Below, one piece after another: positions 8,373-15,209 of a stretch of 21,371 bases of DNA (its first letter is position 1; each line of letters begins with the position of its first letter). The position numbers and the translations under genes are program-made. The DNA comes from JAGOBX01 sp036733285 (GTDB taxonomy: Bacteria; JAGOBX01). The notes below the pieces were generated by a model, which made no database searches, had not been told where the DNA came from, and saw only the letters and a program-made list of their open reading frames with translations. The DNA lies in NCBI GenBank assembly GCA_036733285.1, contig DAINAU010000074.1, positions 1-21,371 of the forward strand, in the 5' to 3' direction.

Positions 8373-8804
8373 TTAAGCCGGAGAATCAATAAGTTCAAAA
8401 AAAATATTAGACCAATAATCTCGCTCAACCGCAAACGCTCTGGTTCTTACATTAAAAATCGAAAGATTCAATTCATTGAGTTTATTAGTATAGTCTAAAA
8501 AATTTTGATAAGAATCCGGATTAAGTTCAAGACAAAAATTAGAATTAAAAATAGAAAAAAATAATCGGAATTTTGGGATACATTTTTGTTTGTTAAGGCA
8601 GGAAGAACAAGGCGCGCCTTTAGATGAGTTAATTCCGTCAGAAGAAAAGCAGGCGAGGAATCTTTTATCATTAAGGACACGCCAGAATTTGCGTGCTTTA
8701 GAAGTTTTAGAGACGGTAAAAATAATATCATTTCTGATATTTACATTTGAGATATGAAAGCCGTTTGGAGTAATTGAAATAAATTTAAGGGAAGAATCTT
8801 TCAT
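8373..8804 (-). CDS. Small Cys-rich (probable zinc-binding) protein of the transposition operon
   Basis: The 143-aa protein has the cluster RFLACFSSDG, then CSSCLNKQKC, with cysteines at 52, 66, 69 and 75, a plausible four-Cys zinc site. A Cys-x-Ser-x-Asp-Gly block followed by CxxC and an RLxF strand is also seen in some phage proteins thought to act on DNA. That resemblance is from memory and weak. The ATG overlaps the ATPase stop codon as ATGA (8801-8804), so translation is coupled; a TTG six bases upstream is an alternative start. As third gene after transposase and ATPase it occupies the place of an accessory or target-selection protein of Tn7/Tn5053-like systems, but it is not recognisably TniQ. 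Confidence 0.65.
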   Translation of the reverse strand: MKDSSLKFISITPNGFHISNVNIRNDIIFTVSKTSKARKFWRVLNDKRFLACFSSDGINSSKGAPCSSCLNKQKCIPKFRLFFSIFNSNFCLELNPDSYQNFLDYTNKLNELNLSIFNVRTRAFAVERDYWSNIFFELIDSPA

Positions 8805-9604
8805 AACCAAAGATTCTCCGGAATAATAGATTCGACAATGGACTGGTCAATGGATTTTTTTTTAAGGCCAGCAGCAACCATAAGCGATTGTATAGCGAGC
8901 GAATCAATTTTTCGCAAAATTCCTTTTGTAACCTGATAAATAAAATTGATTGCATCAGGTTCAAATAATTGATGTTTGCCGCCAGCGATATCAAGTCTAT
9001 GCATAAGATATTTCTCAAGTTCATCATGTTCAAGGCCAGAGAAATTAAATTGAACAGTAACTCTTTGCGTGAATGGTTCATAGACAGTATATTTCAATCT
9101 TTTTTTCAATTCAGGCTGAGCTGCCATAATAAGAATAATTTTATGTTTGGAATCAATATCAAAATTCAAAAAAAGCCTTAGAGATTCAATAAGCGTGTGT
9201 GAATATAATTGGCATTCATCGAGCGCAATAATTGGAATAATTTTTTTTTGCGTAACCAAATCATTTATAAAAGCTTGAATTAAATTAAAATTATCCACTC
9301 TATTAAACGCCGGCTGTAAATTCATAGCAGCCGCAAGATACCTGTAAAATTCAGACAGCGAGGCAGGCGGCTGTGACATGTAAAAAAATCTGAATCTATT
9401 TTTATTCAATGAATCAGTAAGCCAGCGCAGAGCCGCGGATTTGCCGCATCCTGACTGTCCGAATATAACCGAGATACCCATATGTTTCTGGAGAAATTCC
9501 ATTCGTTTTTGAAATTCAATAAAATTTTTATATAAAAAAAGTTGAGAAGCATTGATGTCTTTATTAAATGGATATGAAGAAAAACCAAAATATTCCTTAT
9601 ACAT
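8801..9604 (-). CDS. ExeA/TniB/TnsC-like AAA+ ATPase, transposition regulator
   Basis: The 267-aa protein opens with YFGFSSYPFNKD, typical of the ExeA/GspA-like ATPases found beside Mu- and Tn7-type transposases. Walker A is GQSGCGKS (49-56), Walker B IIALDECQ (125-132), followed by LIESLRLFLNFD and the sensor-type segment ILIMAAQPELKKRL. A lid with FTQRVTVQFNFSGL and a C-terminal KGILRKIDSLA helix follow. In this family the ATPase binds target DNA and recruits or activates the DDE transposase. It overlaps the transposase stop codon by 8 nt, and AAGGAGG precedes its ATG. All motifs are intact, so the ATPase is predicted to work even if the transposase upstream is damaged. Confidence 0.9.
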   Translation of the reverse strand: MYKEYFGFSSYPFNKDINASQLFLYKNFIEFQKRMEFLQKHMGISVIFGQSGCGKSAALRWLTDSLNKNRFRFFYMSQPPASLSEFYRYLAAAMNLQPAFNRVDNFNLIQAFINDLVTQKKIIPIIALDECQLYSHTLIESLRLFLNFDIDSKHKIILIMAAQPELKKRLKYTVYEPFTQRVTVQFNFSGLEHDELEKYLMHRLDIAGGKHQLFEPDAINFIYQVTKGILRKIDSLAIQSLMVAAGLKKKSIDQSIVESIIPENLWL

Positions 9605-10706
9605 TAGCGTCCTCCTTTTTTTCTAATAAATTCATAAAACTTATTCCTGAAGAAACAGGCGTATCATTTATTTGTCTCGATGCAGCTCTGCCAGTTTTAC
9701 TGTTTTCAATTAAATCGACAGGACGCGCTTCCTGAAAAAATTTTCCATCTTGTCCGTAGATAAATATTTTTTTTAAATCAGCCGGGTCAAAGCGAACAGT
9801 AACAGCTTGTCCATGCAGGAGCGAATCAACTTCATAAATAATGCCATTTAATGAAAAGGTTCCGTCATTGCGAACCTTTCGTATTGTCTCTTCTAAAAAA
9901 TCAAAAGCAATTGATTCGGAATCAGGGTAATGAATATTTTTAGATTTTTTTTGCCATGCTTCGATAGGCGTAGAATTAAGCGATGAATGCGGATAATGAT
10001 GATAACATGTTTCAAGCCATTTTAAAAATAAATTATTAAGTTCCTGAAGCGAATAAATTTTATTTCTATCTAAATTCGTTATAAATTGTTCATCGCAAGT
10101 TCGCCAGAAGCGTTCTATTTTCCCTTTTTTATAAGGCGAGTAAGGTGTGCAGTAAATAACTTTTATACCGAATCTCGCGCCGATTGTTTTTACTGTAGGA
10201 CTTCTAAAATATCCGGCATTATCAAGATACAAACGCTCAGGAATACCTTTTTTCATTATTGCTGTTTTAAGAATAATTTTAAAGTTTTCAAGATTTTCCG
10301 CTAAGAAAATTTGCCCGTGCGGCATAACTCTGCTTGCATCATCAAGGAATCCAAACAAAAATATTTTCTTCTTATTTTCGTGTCCTTCGATTTTTAGATA
10401 CGGCCCGTGTTTAACATCGCTTTGCCAGCATTCATTGCTGAATTCAAATTCGTATCTTCGTTTTTCAACAACTTTTTTTCTATGACTTTCTATCTCTGTT
10501 TTATGATTCGCTAAAAGCCGATAAACAGATGAACGGCTGATTTCTTTCTTTTTTATTTTTTCAGCCATAATCAATTCTGTCTCTATCTGCCTGAAACTTC
10601 TATGCGGATTTTCTTTTTTCATTGTGATTATCAATTCGCCGAGTTCTTTGTCTATACTGCGGCTTACGCCAATATCCGAACGCTCATTTTTTTCTAATGC
10701 GGACAT
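9597..10706 (-). CDS. DDE (DD35E) Mu/TniA-type transposase, main part
   Basis: This 369-aa frame carries the catalytic core. An HTH region (RSFRQIETELIM...ISRSSVYRLL, 37-65) precedes the rve/RNase H fold with D97 (CWQSDVKHGP), D162 (YLDNAGYF) and E198 (KGKIERFWRT), the DD(35)E pattern. A C-terminal beta-barrel of the Mu-transposase type follows (~285-345: VRNDGTFSLNGIIYEVD, AVTVRFDPADL, IFIYGQDGKF). The protein usually has another ~70 N-terminal residues. These are encoded just upstream in another frame at 10694-10909, so this frame is either the downstream part of a frameshifted gene or is re-initiated at its own ATG, which has no Shine-Dalgarno sequence. The ATPase gene overlaps its end. 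Confidence 0.9.
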   Translation of the reverse strand: MSALEKNERSDIGVSRSIDKELGELIITMKKENPHRSFRQIETELIMAEKIKKKEISRSSVYRLLANHKTEIESHRKKVVEKRRYEFEFSNECWQSDVKHGPYLKIEGHENKKKIFLFGFLDDASRVMPHGQIFLAENLENFKIILKTAIMKKGIPERLYLDNAGYFRSPTVKTIGARFGIKVIYCTPYSPYKKGKIERFWRTCDEQFITNLDRNKIYSLQELNNLFLKWLETCYHHYPHSSLNSTPIEAWQKKSKNIHYPDSESIAFDFLEETIRKVRNDGTFSLNGIIYEVDSLLHGQAVTVRFDPADLKKIFIYGQDGKFFQEARPVDLIENSKTGRAASRQINDTPVSSGISFMNLLEKKEDANV

Positions 10707-10909
10707 ACCGCTAGCTTATAATTGTAATACCATTCCTGAATTGTTTTATAAGCGAATTTCTCCCAGCCGCGTTCAGGATGTTCATAAAATTTTTCCGCTG
10801 ATTCTCGTAATTTTTTACATAGTTCTCCATGAGCAAAAACTTCATTCAACAATGGCGATATTATACTGAACCGATACAAACCCTCGCTTTCATATGCTTT
10901 TTTTTTCAT
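10694..10909 (-). CDS. N-terminal part of the transposase in a shifted frame
   Basis: The 71 codons from the ATG at 10909 (AGGAGG ten bases upstream; a TTG at 10918 lies too close to it) encode YESEGLYRFSIISPLLNE...ERGWEKFAYKTIQEWYYNYKL. This is the usual N-terminal DNA-binding segment of IS481/TniA-like transposases. The frame then runs into TAG at 10694-10696. The rest of the protein starts in the -1 frame with GMSALEKNERSD, the expected continuation. There is no obvious slippery heptamer at the junction (AAGCTAGCGGTATG). A one-base deletion, or termination and re-initiation across the 13-nt overlap, explains it better than programmed slippage. Confidence 0.75.
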   Translation of the reverse strand: MKKKAYESEGLYRFSIISPLLNEVFAHGELCKKLRESAEKFYEHPERGWEKFAYKTIQEWYYNYKLAVCPH

Positions 10910-10940
10910 AAAATTCAAACCTCCTGATGTTTTTGATTAT

Positions 10941-10969
10941 AATATACAAATTTAGCGGTTTTTCTGCAA
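10941..10969 (-). promoter_or_regulatory. Possible promoter of the transposase
   Basis: On the minus strand TTGCAG (10964-10969) and TATATT (10941-10946) are 17 bp apart, about 15 bp before the AGGAGG. The stretch 10910-11131 is otherwise AT-rich with several poly-T runs and two copies of GCGGTTTTT (around 10955 and 11029), and holds no other gene I can see. Confidence 0.35.
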
Positions 10970-11131
10970 TACAAGAGGTTTTGGGGTGGTCTGAAAATAT
11001 TTTTTTTCTTATTTTTTTACGGAATATTGCGGTTTTTTTTTTACGAATTTAATGATTCAATTTTGCGAAGTTACTTTTTTTAACAATAAATGCAAGGTTC
11101 GCACTATCAGTTTTTTTTATTTCTATTCATT

Positions 11132-11296
11132 TTAATAAACACGCTTTCTATTTATGGGGATAGGCGTAAGCGGACTGCCGTTATATTTCAATAATAATTT
11201 TTCATGTTCTTTTTCCATATCTGAACCATCAAAATATACCGCTAATAATTCCAGCATATATTTTGTATCCGAAATATTTTTTATTTTAATTTTCAA
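11132..11296 (-). CDS. Small hypothetical protein between DUF6431-like gene and transposase
   Basis: The 54-codon frame begins at a TTG that overlaps the end of the DUF6431-like gene by 11 nt; an ATG at 11257 is an alternative start. It ends in LLLKYNGSPLTPIPINRKRVY. The region LELLAVYFDGSDMEKEHEKLL is amphipathic and compositionally coding-like. Neither start has a Shine-Dalgarno sequence, so expression would depend on coupling to the preceding gene. I do not recognise it. It may be a small operon protein of the transposon. Confidence 0.45.
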   Translation of the reverse strand: MKIKIKNISDTKYMLELLAVYFDGSDMEKEHEKLLLKYNGSPLTPIPINRKRVY

Positions 11297-11785
11297 ACCG
11301 GCATTTATTTTCGTTTTCGCTTTGCAATAAATTTATCCATTTACTTGCTGTTGATTTTATTCCGCGAATCCAATGCTGAACAGTTTTATACGAGATATTT
11401 ATTGATGTAATAATTTTTTTTTCAATGCTTTCTCTTATTGAATTTCCTCCAACAATACACATATACACAATTGAAAATATATATTGCTTGTATGGTAATA
11501 AAAAAGTCGGTTGCATTGAGATATATCCGCCGCTTTTTTGATTTTTACATTTCAATATTTTTATTGGTATTCTATAACATTTTTCTCCGTCAATGGCATT
11601 TCGGTAATAATATCCGTGTCCAATAAGGCAGGAACTTATCTTTTGACAAATCGGGCATAACTCCGGCTTTGGGGAATTTCGAGCTTTGTTTTGAGAAAAA
11701 TATTTCTTGACATCCGACTGGAAATTATGGTAATATTTAATAACTTCTTTTTGTTTTTCGAGGCATTGGGATTGTGGCTAATCAC
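11286..11785 (-). pseudogene. DUF6431-like zinc-finger/HTH protein requiring a -1 frameshift
   Basis: A GTG at 11785 with AAGGGAGG just upstream starts MISHNPNASKNKK. This frame ends early at 11636. Read in the -1 frame from about 11750, the DNA encodes EVIKYYHNFQSDVKKYFSQ, then CPICQK, GHGYYYR, a KILKCK finger, SMQPTFLLPYKQY, and a C-terminal SINISYKTVQHWIRGIK helix-turn-helix. That is the layout of DUF6431 proteins, which often accompany DDE transposases: paired Cys motifs, LLPxxLxPYxxY, HTH. The long frame has no ATG/GTG/TTG start before its zinc motif, so the GTG start plus a shift is needed. A tract reading C-AAA-AAG in the initial frame is a candidate slip site. It is either a programmed frameshift or a one-base mutation. 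Confidence 0.6.
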
Positions 11786-11793
11786 AATGCCTC
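11760..11793 (-). promoter_or_regulatory. Hairpin over the start of the DUF6431-like gene
   Basis: GAGGCATTG (11760-11768) pairs with CAATGCCTC (11785-11793), and inside this ATTGTG pairs with CACAAT. In the minus-strand mRNA the stem covers part of the GGGAGG and the GTG start codon, so it could block ribosome access, as fold-back structures do in some transposase mRNAs. Confidence 0.5.
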
Positions 11794-11809
11794 CCTTCCA
11801 ATTTTTTTT

Positions 11810-11839
11810 ATTATATATTATTTTTCTTCTTACTATCAA
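11810..11839 (-). promoter_or_regulatory. Sigma70-like promoter of the transposition operon
   Basis: On the minus strand TTGATA (11834-11839) and TATAAT (11810-11815) are separated by 18 bp, about 15 bp before the Shine-Dalgarno of the DUF6431-like gene. The repeat array begins 12 bp upstream of the -35 box. Confidence 0.65.
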
Positions 11840-11850
11840 GTCTTTTTTTT

Positions 11851-12028
11851 CTGGGATATTTTTTGAGTAATAAATTTGATTCTGGAATATACTGGGATTT
11901 TTATCTGGGATATTCTGGAAATATTAAATTGACGCTGCTAATATTTCTGGGATATTCTGGGATTTCTCGGGTTAAAACAGGTTTACTTCTGGGATTGTCT
12001 GGGATTTGTTTCTGGGATATACTGGGAT
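11851..12028. repeat. Phased iteron array, CTGGGATATWCTGGGAT
   Basis: Five two-part sites begin at 11882, 11905, 11947, 11989 and 12012, each made of two CTGGRAW-type heptamers exactly 10 bp apart. A lone heptamer lies at 11851. Spacing between sites is 23, 42, 42 and 23 bp, near whole multiples of two helical turns. The right-hand two sites lie inside the 3' end of the response-regulator gene. No comparable array was found elsewhere in the window. Confidence 0.9.
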
Positions 12029-12663
12029 GCTACACTTAAATATGTTGCAAGGCATTCATTTTGGGAAAGTTTTAGTTTATTTCTTATATTAAATCTATGT
12101 CTTTCAACAGTTAACAGTGAAATATTTAATTCTGAAGCTATCATTTTAGAAGATAACTTGTTTTTTATTAACTCGCAAATTTCTAATTCTCGTTCGGTTA
12201 AATTACTATTCAATAATGCGTTTTTATGATTATGCTTGTTAATTACACTTTCAAGATTTTTAATTGCAAAATATGTTTTTAAATGCGTTTCTACTCTTGC
12301 GTTAAGTTCTTCAGCAGCAAAAGGCTTAACTAAATAATCAACTGCTCCAAATTTAAGGGCATTAACAATATTAGTTGTTCCTTCAAGAGCAGTCAAAAAA
12401 ATTACAGGAATATTCAGCGTTTGTTTATTAAGTTTCAACTTTTTACATATATCTAAACCGCTGATGTCAGGCATCATAATATCAAGAAGTATCAAATCCG
12501 GCTTTTCTTTTTCAACAATTTCAATGCATTCACTTCCTTTATTACAAAAAATCAGTATGTAATGTGAATTGTTTAACATAATTTTAATGGTATCAAGGCA
12601 ATCCTTTTCATCATCCACCACTAAAATTTTAGAATTTTCAAAATTAATATTGTTAATAGTCAT
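11983..12663 (-). CDS. Orphan response regulator, REC plus LuxR-type HTH
   Basis: The 226-aa protein has an N-terminal receiver domain: ILVVDDEKD (D17, D18), phospho-acceptor D61 in LILLDIMMPD, T91 in FLTA and K113 in VKPF, all the expected residues. After a short linker (~125-142) a LuxR/FixJ-type HTH follows: LTERELEICELIKNKLSSKMIASELNISLLTVERHRFNIRNKLKL (~144-189). It should activate or repress transcription when phosphorylated. No histidine kinase is nearby, so it is an orphan here. The last 15 codons (SQYIPETNPRQSQK) are the translated ends of the CTGGGAT array and look like a replacement of the original C-terminus. No Shine-Dalgarno precedes the ATG. It follows the 473-aa gene by 46 bp on the same strand. 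Confidence 0.92.
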   Translation of the reverse strand: MTINNINFENSKILVVDDEKDCLDTIKIMLNNSHYILIFCNKGSECIEIVEKEKPDLILLDIMMPDISGLDICKKLKLNKQTLNIPVIFLTALEGTTNIVNALKFGAVDYLVKPFAAEELNARVETHLKTYFAIKNLESVINKHNHKNALLNSNLTERELEICELIKNKLSSKMIASELNISLLTVERHRFNIRNKLKLSQNECLATYLSVASQYIPETNPRQSQK

Positions 12664-12709
12664 TATATAAGTAAATATAAAAAAATAAGTTTATCATTAA
12701 ATTATATTT

Positions 12710-14131
12710 TCACACTTTTACATTTTTTTTCTTTATATATTTTAATTTTTCTTTTAGTTCCTTAATTGGAATTTTAATTTTATCCATAATTTGATTTATG
12801 TCATTGCCTTTTGAAATTAAATGAATAATTCTTTTTAGTTGTTTTTTTTTAAATAATTTTTTAGTGTCATTCACTTTTTTATTAAATTTTTTTAATTTTT
12901 CATTTTTATCCTCACTACTAATAATTTTATCTTCGATATTGTCAGATAAGTCTTGGAATTTTAATATATCATCTGAACATTTATCAAATTCAGAATCACA
13001 TACTTTATTTTCACTTGAAGGAGTTGAATTAATATTTTCTTTTTCATCTTTATAATAATTTTGTATTGAATAATTATAAAAATCAAGTATATTGATTAGA
13101 GTTGAATAAAAATATTTTCGGTCGATTTCTTTTTTCTTAATTTTAATTAAATTATCATAAAAAAAAATTCTAAAATCTATACTTTTTTCCATAAATTTTA
13201 ATATTGTTTTATTACCTATTAGTTGAGCATTTAAACTTATTTTTTTTTCACTCAGTTCATATTTTTCATAGAATATATTTTCTTCTATTGAAAAAAATTT
13301 TTTATTTAATAATGATGAGATAATCATAAAATATCTGTCCTGCATATCAAAAGTAAAACAAACATCAGCAGCAATTATTATATTATAAAAGATTGCGCGC
13401 AATTTTTCACTTGCTTCTTTGCTAATACTCCGATTATACTGAAACATTTTTGTTAATTTATTATTTATATCATTAATCATAGTGTTAAAATTAGTATTCT
13501 TAAATAGGTGGACTAACAGATTATCTATCGTGTATTGAATAATATATTCACGCATTGAGTTAATATTAGAAGCTAATTGTTTACTTGGTTTTGGGAATAT
13601 TTTTTCAAAATTTTCCCAAAGTTTTGAAACTAAGTATATTGAATTCATTTTTTTAGATTTTCTTATTATTTCAGTATACTTTTTTATAATATCATTGAGG
13701 CAATATTTTTTATGATTTAAAGAAAATTTGAAATCTGCAAAAAAAATATTATCGAAATTTTTGTTATTATATACAGTTTCCGATTTTTCAGAATAAATAC
13801 TTTTAAAAATATATATTATAAAAGGAACAATAATTTCATTATATAAATCCGGTTCCTTTCGAGCAAATTCAGCAGCATATGAATTTAGATTTTTTTGAGG
13901 TACAACTGAATTATAAATACATTGCAATTTAGAATCTTCTTTAAAATAATTAGTCAAAATATTATATTTATCTTCTATTGTCTTTTGTATTATATTTTGA
14001 CCGTCAATAGCAATTTCCGTTAAAAATTTAAAATTATTAGTCGAATTTATAGATATAATTTTAAAATAACAATCCGCTTTATATTTTTTTCCATTTTCAA
14101 AAAAAATTGTTTCTATTTTTTTTATTCCCAT
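12710..14131 (-). CDS. Hypothetical protein with C-terminal HTH-like segment (473 aa)
   Basis: I do not recognise this protein. It starts with a short beta-rich segment (KIETIFFENGKKYKADCYFKIISI), then is mostly helical and very rich in Asn, Lys and Ile. An acidic, Ser-rich linker follows (~365-410: SSENKVCDSEFDKCSDD). The basic C-terminus KKKQLKRIIHLISKGNDINQIMDKIKI (~430-460) has helix-turn-helix spacing like the end of the protein at 7311-8354. The extreme A+T content explains much of the composition. It precedes the response regulator on the same strand and is divergent from the mobilization operon, so it may be a regulator of either. The start ATG lacks a good ribosome binding site. Confidence 0.6.
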   Translation of the reverse strand: MGIKKIETIFFENGKKYKADCYFKIISINSTNNFKFLTEIAIDGQNIIQKTIEDKYNILTNYFKEDSKLQCIYNSVVPQKNLNSYAAEFARKEPDLYNEIIVPFIIYIFKSIYSEKSETVYNNKNFDNIFFADFKFSLNHKKYCLNDIIKKYTEIIRKSKKMNSIYLVSKLWENFEKIFPKPSKQLASNINSMREYIIQYTIDNLLVHLFKNTNFNTMINDINNKLTKMFQYNRSISKEASEKLRAIFYNIIIAADVCFTFDMQDRYFMIISSLLNKKFFSIEENIFYEKYELSEKKISLNAQLIGNKTILKFMEKSIDFRIFFYDNLIKIKKKEIDRKYFYSTLINILDFYNYSIQNYYKDEKENINSTPSSENKVCDSEFDKCSDDILKFQDLSDNIEDKIISSEDKNEKLKKFNKKVNDTKKLFKKKQLKRIIHLISKGNDINQIMDKIKIPIKELKEKLKYIKKKNVKV

Positions 14132-14242
14132 AAAACACTGTAACGTCTTTATTTTCAGAATATTAAAATTAAATTATTATATATAAAATTATAAAAAAAT
14201 TCCCTCATTTTTTGCAAAAATAAAATATATATTAAGAGTGAC

Positions 14243-14272
14243 TTGATGAATTTTTTAATAATTCATTATTAT
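14243..14272 (+). promoter_or_regulatory. Candidate promoter of the mobilization operon
   Basis: TTGATG (14243-14248) and TATTAT (14267-14272) lie 18 bp apart in the divergent gap. An inverted repeat (GATGAATT / AATTCATT) occupies the spacer and overlaps both boxes, a typical operator layout. The rest of 14132-14335 is AT-rich without other clear signals. Confidence 0.4.
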
Positions 14273-14335
14273 ACGATGATAATAGAAAAAATTTAAAAAT
14301 CAAGTTAAAAATTTATTTTTTTGGAGGGTTTATTT

Positions 14336-14668
14336 ATGGATTTACTAAAAATTAAAAAAATGCACTTAAAACACAACGAGGCGGCAAAAAAATTCAAGCG
14401 ATTATTCAAGGAGGGGGAAAAAAAACAAATTCAGGAACAATATGAGAAATTAGGGAAGATAATTACAGATATGCTTAACTCTGAGAAAACTTACATTAAT
14501 AAATTGCTATTAGATAAAGAATTTCAAAATTTAATTAAAAATAATCTACATAAAATAATTACATTTTACGAAAATAAGAATAAGAATAATGTTGATATAA
14601 ATCCGAACTCAAATATATCAACTGTAAAAAGTGAAAATTTAAATAATAATCAGCAAACATTATATTGA
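14336..14668 (+). CDS. Small helical protein of the mobilization operon
   Basis: This 110-aa basic, helical protein (MDLLKIKKMHLKHNEAAKKFKRLF...EQYEKLGKIITDML) has an Asn-rich, probably disordered tail. The TTG upstream at 14321 falls inside the Shine-Dalgarno, so the ATG at 14336, seven bases after GGAGGG, is the better start. Small basic coiled-coil proteins of this size commonly sit before relaxase genes (TraD/MobB-like relaxosome helpers), but no family motif is clear. The gap of 139 bp to the MobC-like gene holds the oriT-like hairpin. This order (helper, oriT, MobC, relaxase) fits a relaxosome role, which is inferred. Confidence 0.6.
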   Translation: MDLLKIKKMHLKHNEAAKKFKRLFKEGEKKQIQEQYEKLGKIITDMLNSEKTYINKLLLDKEFQNLIKNNLHKIITFYENKNKNNVDINPNSNISTVKSENLNNNQQTLY

Positions 14669-14736
14669 ATTGATTTATGGTTTCAAATTCAGAATAGTAT
14701 TTGGAAGTAATACTTTTAAGATCTAAGGCAAGGAAC

Positions 14737-14783
14737 ATCAAATCCGCGCCAAAAGCGCATATTTGATTTGCCCGCTAACGCGG
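14737..14783 (+). other. oriT-like hairpin upstream of mobC/relaxase
   Basis: ATCAAAT (14737-14743) pairs with ATTTGAT (14761-14767), and inside it GCGC (14746-14749) pairs with GCGC (14755-14758). Alternatively CCGCG (14744-14748) pairs with CGCGG (14779-14783). A GC-rich stem in AT-rich DNA immediately before mobC is the usual place of an origin of transfer. A nick site cannot be fixed from sequence. Confidence 0.5.
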
Positions 14784-14807
14784 AAAATTTAGGAGGTGAT
14801 ATAAAAA

Positions 14808-15209
14808 ATGGAAAATAAAACTTGCAGAATATCGATTAGAATTGATGAAGAAACAAAACTTAAATTATTATTGCTGGCGCATAAAAACGGATTTATGAAA
14901 CCGAAGAGAAAAAGGCGAAAAATAGTAAATAAGCAGTATGGTTTGTCAAAATTAATTTTAGATCTTATCGATAATTTTTTAGCAGAAAATATGGATCCTA
15001 AAATACTCACTCGTACTGATAGATTCAACATACGAAATTTATCAGCGCAATTTAGATATTTAAATAACAATATTAATCAAATTGCGAAAAAATTACATGA
15101 AGGTAACGATATACAAGATTACAAAGCAATATTGTATACAAATTATAAAGATTTATACGCAAAAATAAAAAAAATTCAAGTTGGTTTAAGTGAGGTTTTA
15201 TGTAAATGA
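14808..15209 (+). CDS. MobC-like relaxosome accessory protein
   Basis: The 133-aa protein begins with a ribbon-helix-helix-type segment (CRISIRIDEETKLKLLLLA, 5-23) and a basic patch KPKRKRRKIV (31-40). Its C-terminal half has RNLSAQFRYLNNNINQIAKKLHEG (~76-99), the NxNQIAK signature of MobC/NikA-type proteins that bind oriT and help the relaxase nick. AGGAGG lies 11 nt before the ATG. Its stop overlaps the relaxase start (ATG at 15206), so the two are translationally coupled. It should act at the hairpin just upstream and probably also represses its own operon, as MobC homologues do. Confidence 0.8.
   Translation: MENKTCRISIRIDEETKLKLLLLAHKNGFMKPKRKRRKIVNKQYGLSKLILDLIDNFLAENMDPKILTRTDRFNIRNLSAQFRYLNNNINQIAKKLHEGNDIQDYKAILYTNYKDLYAKIKKIQVGLSEVLCK

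Noticed and set aside
11636..11839. Separate 67-aa minus-strand protein
   Set aside because: Only its first codons from the GTG at 11785 are supported; the rest is out of frame with the conserved zinc-finger sequence, so it is treated as the start of the frameshifted gene.
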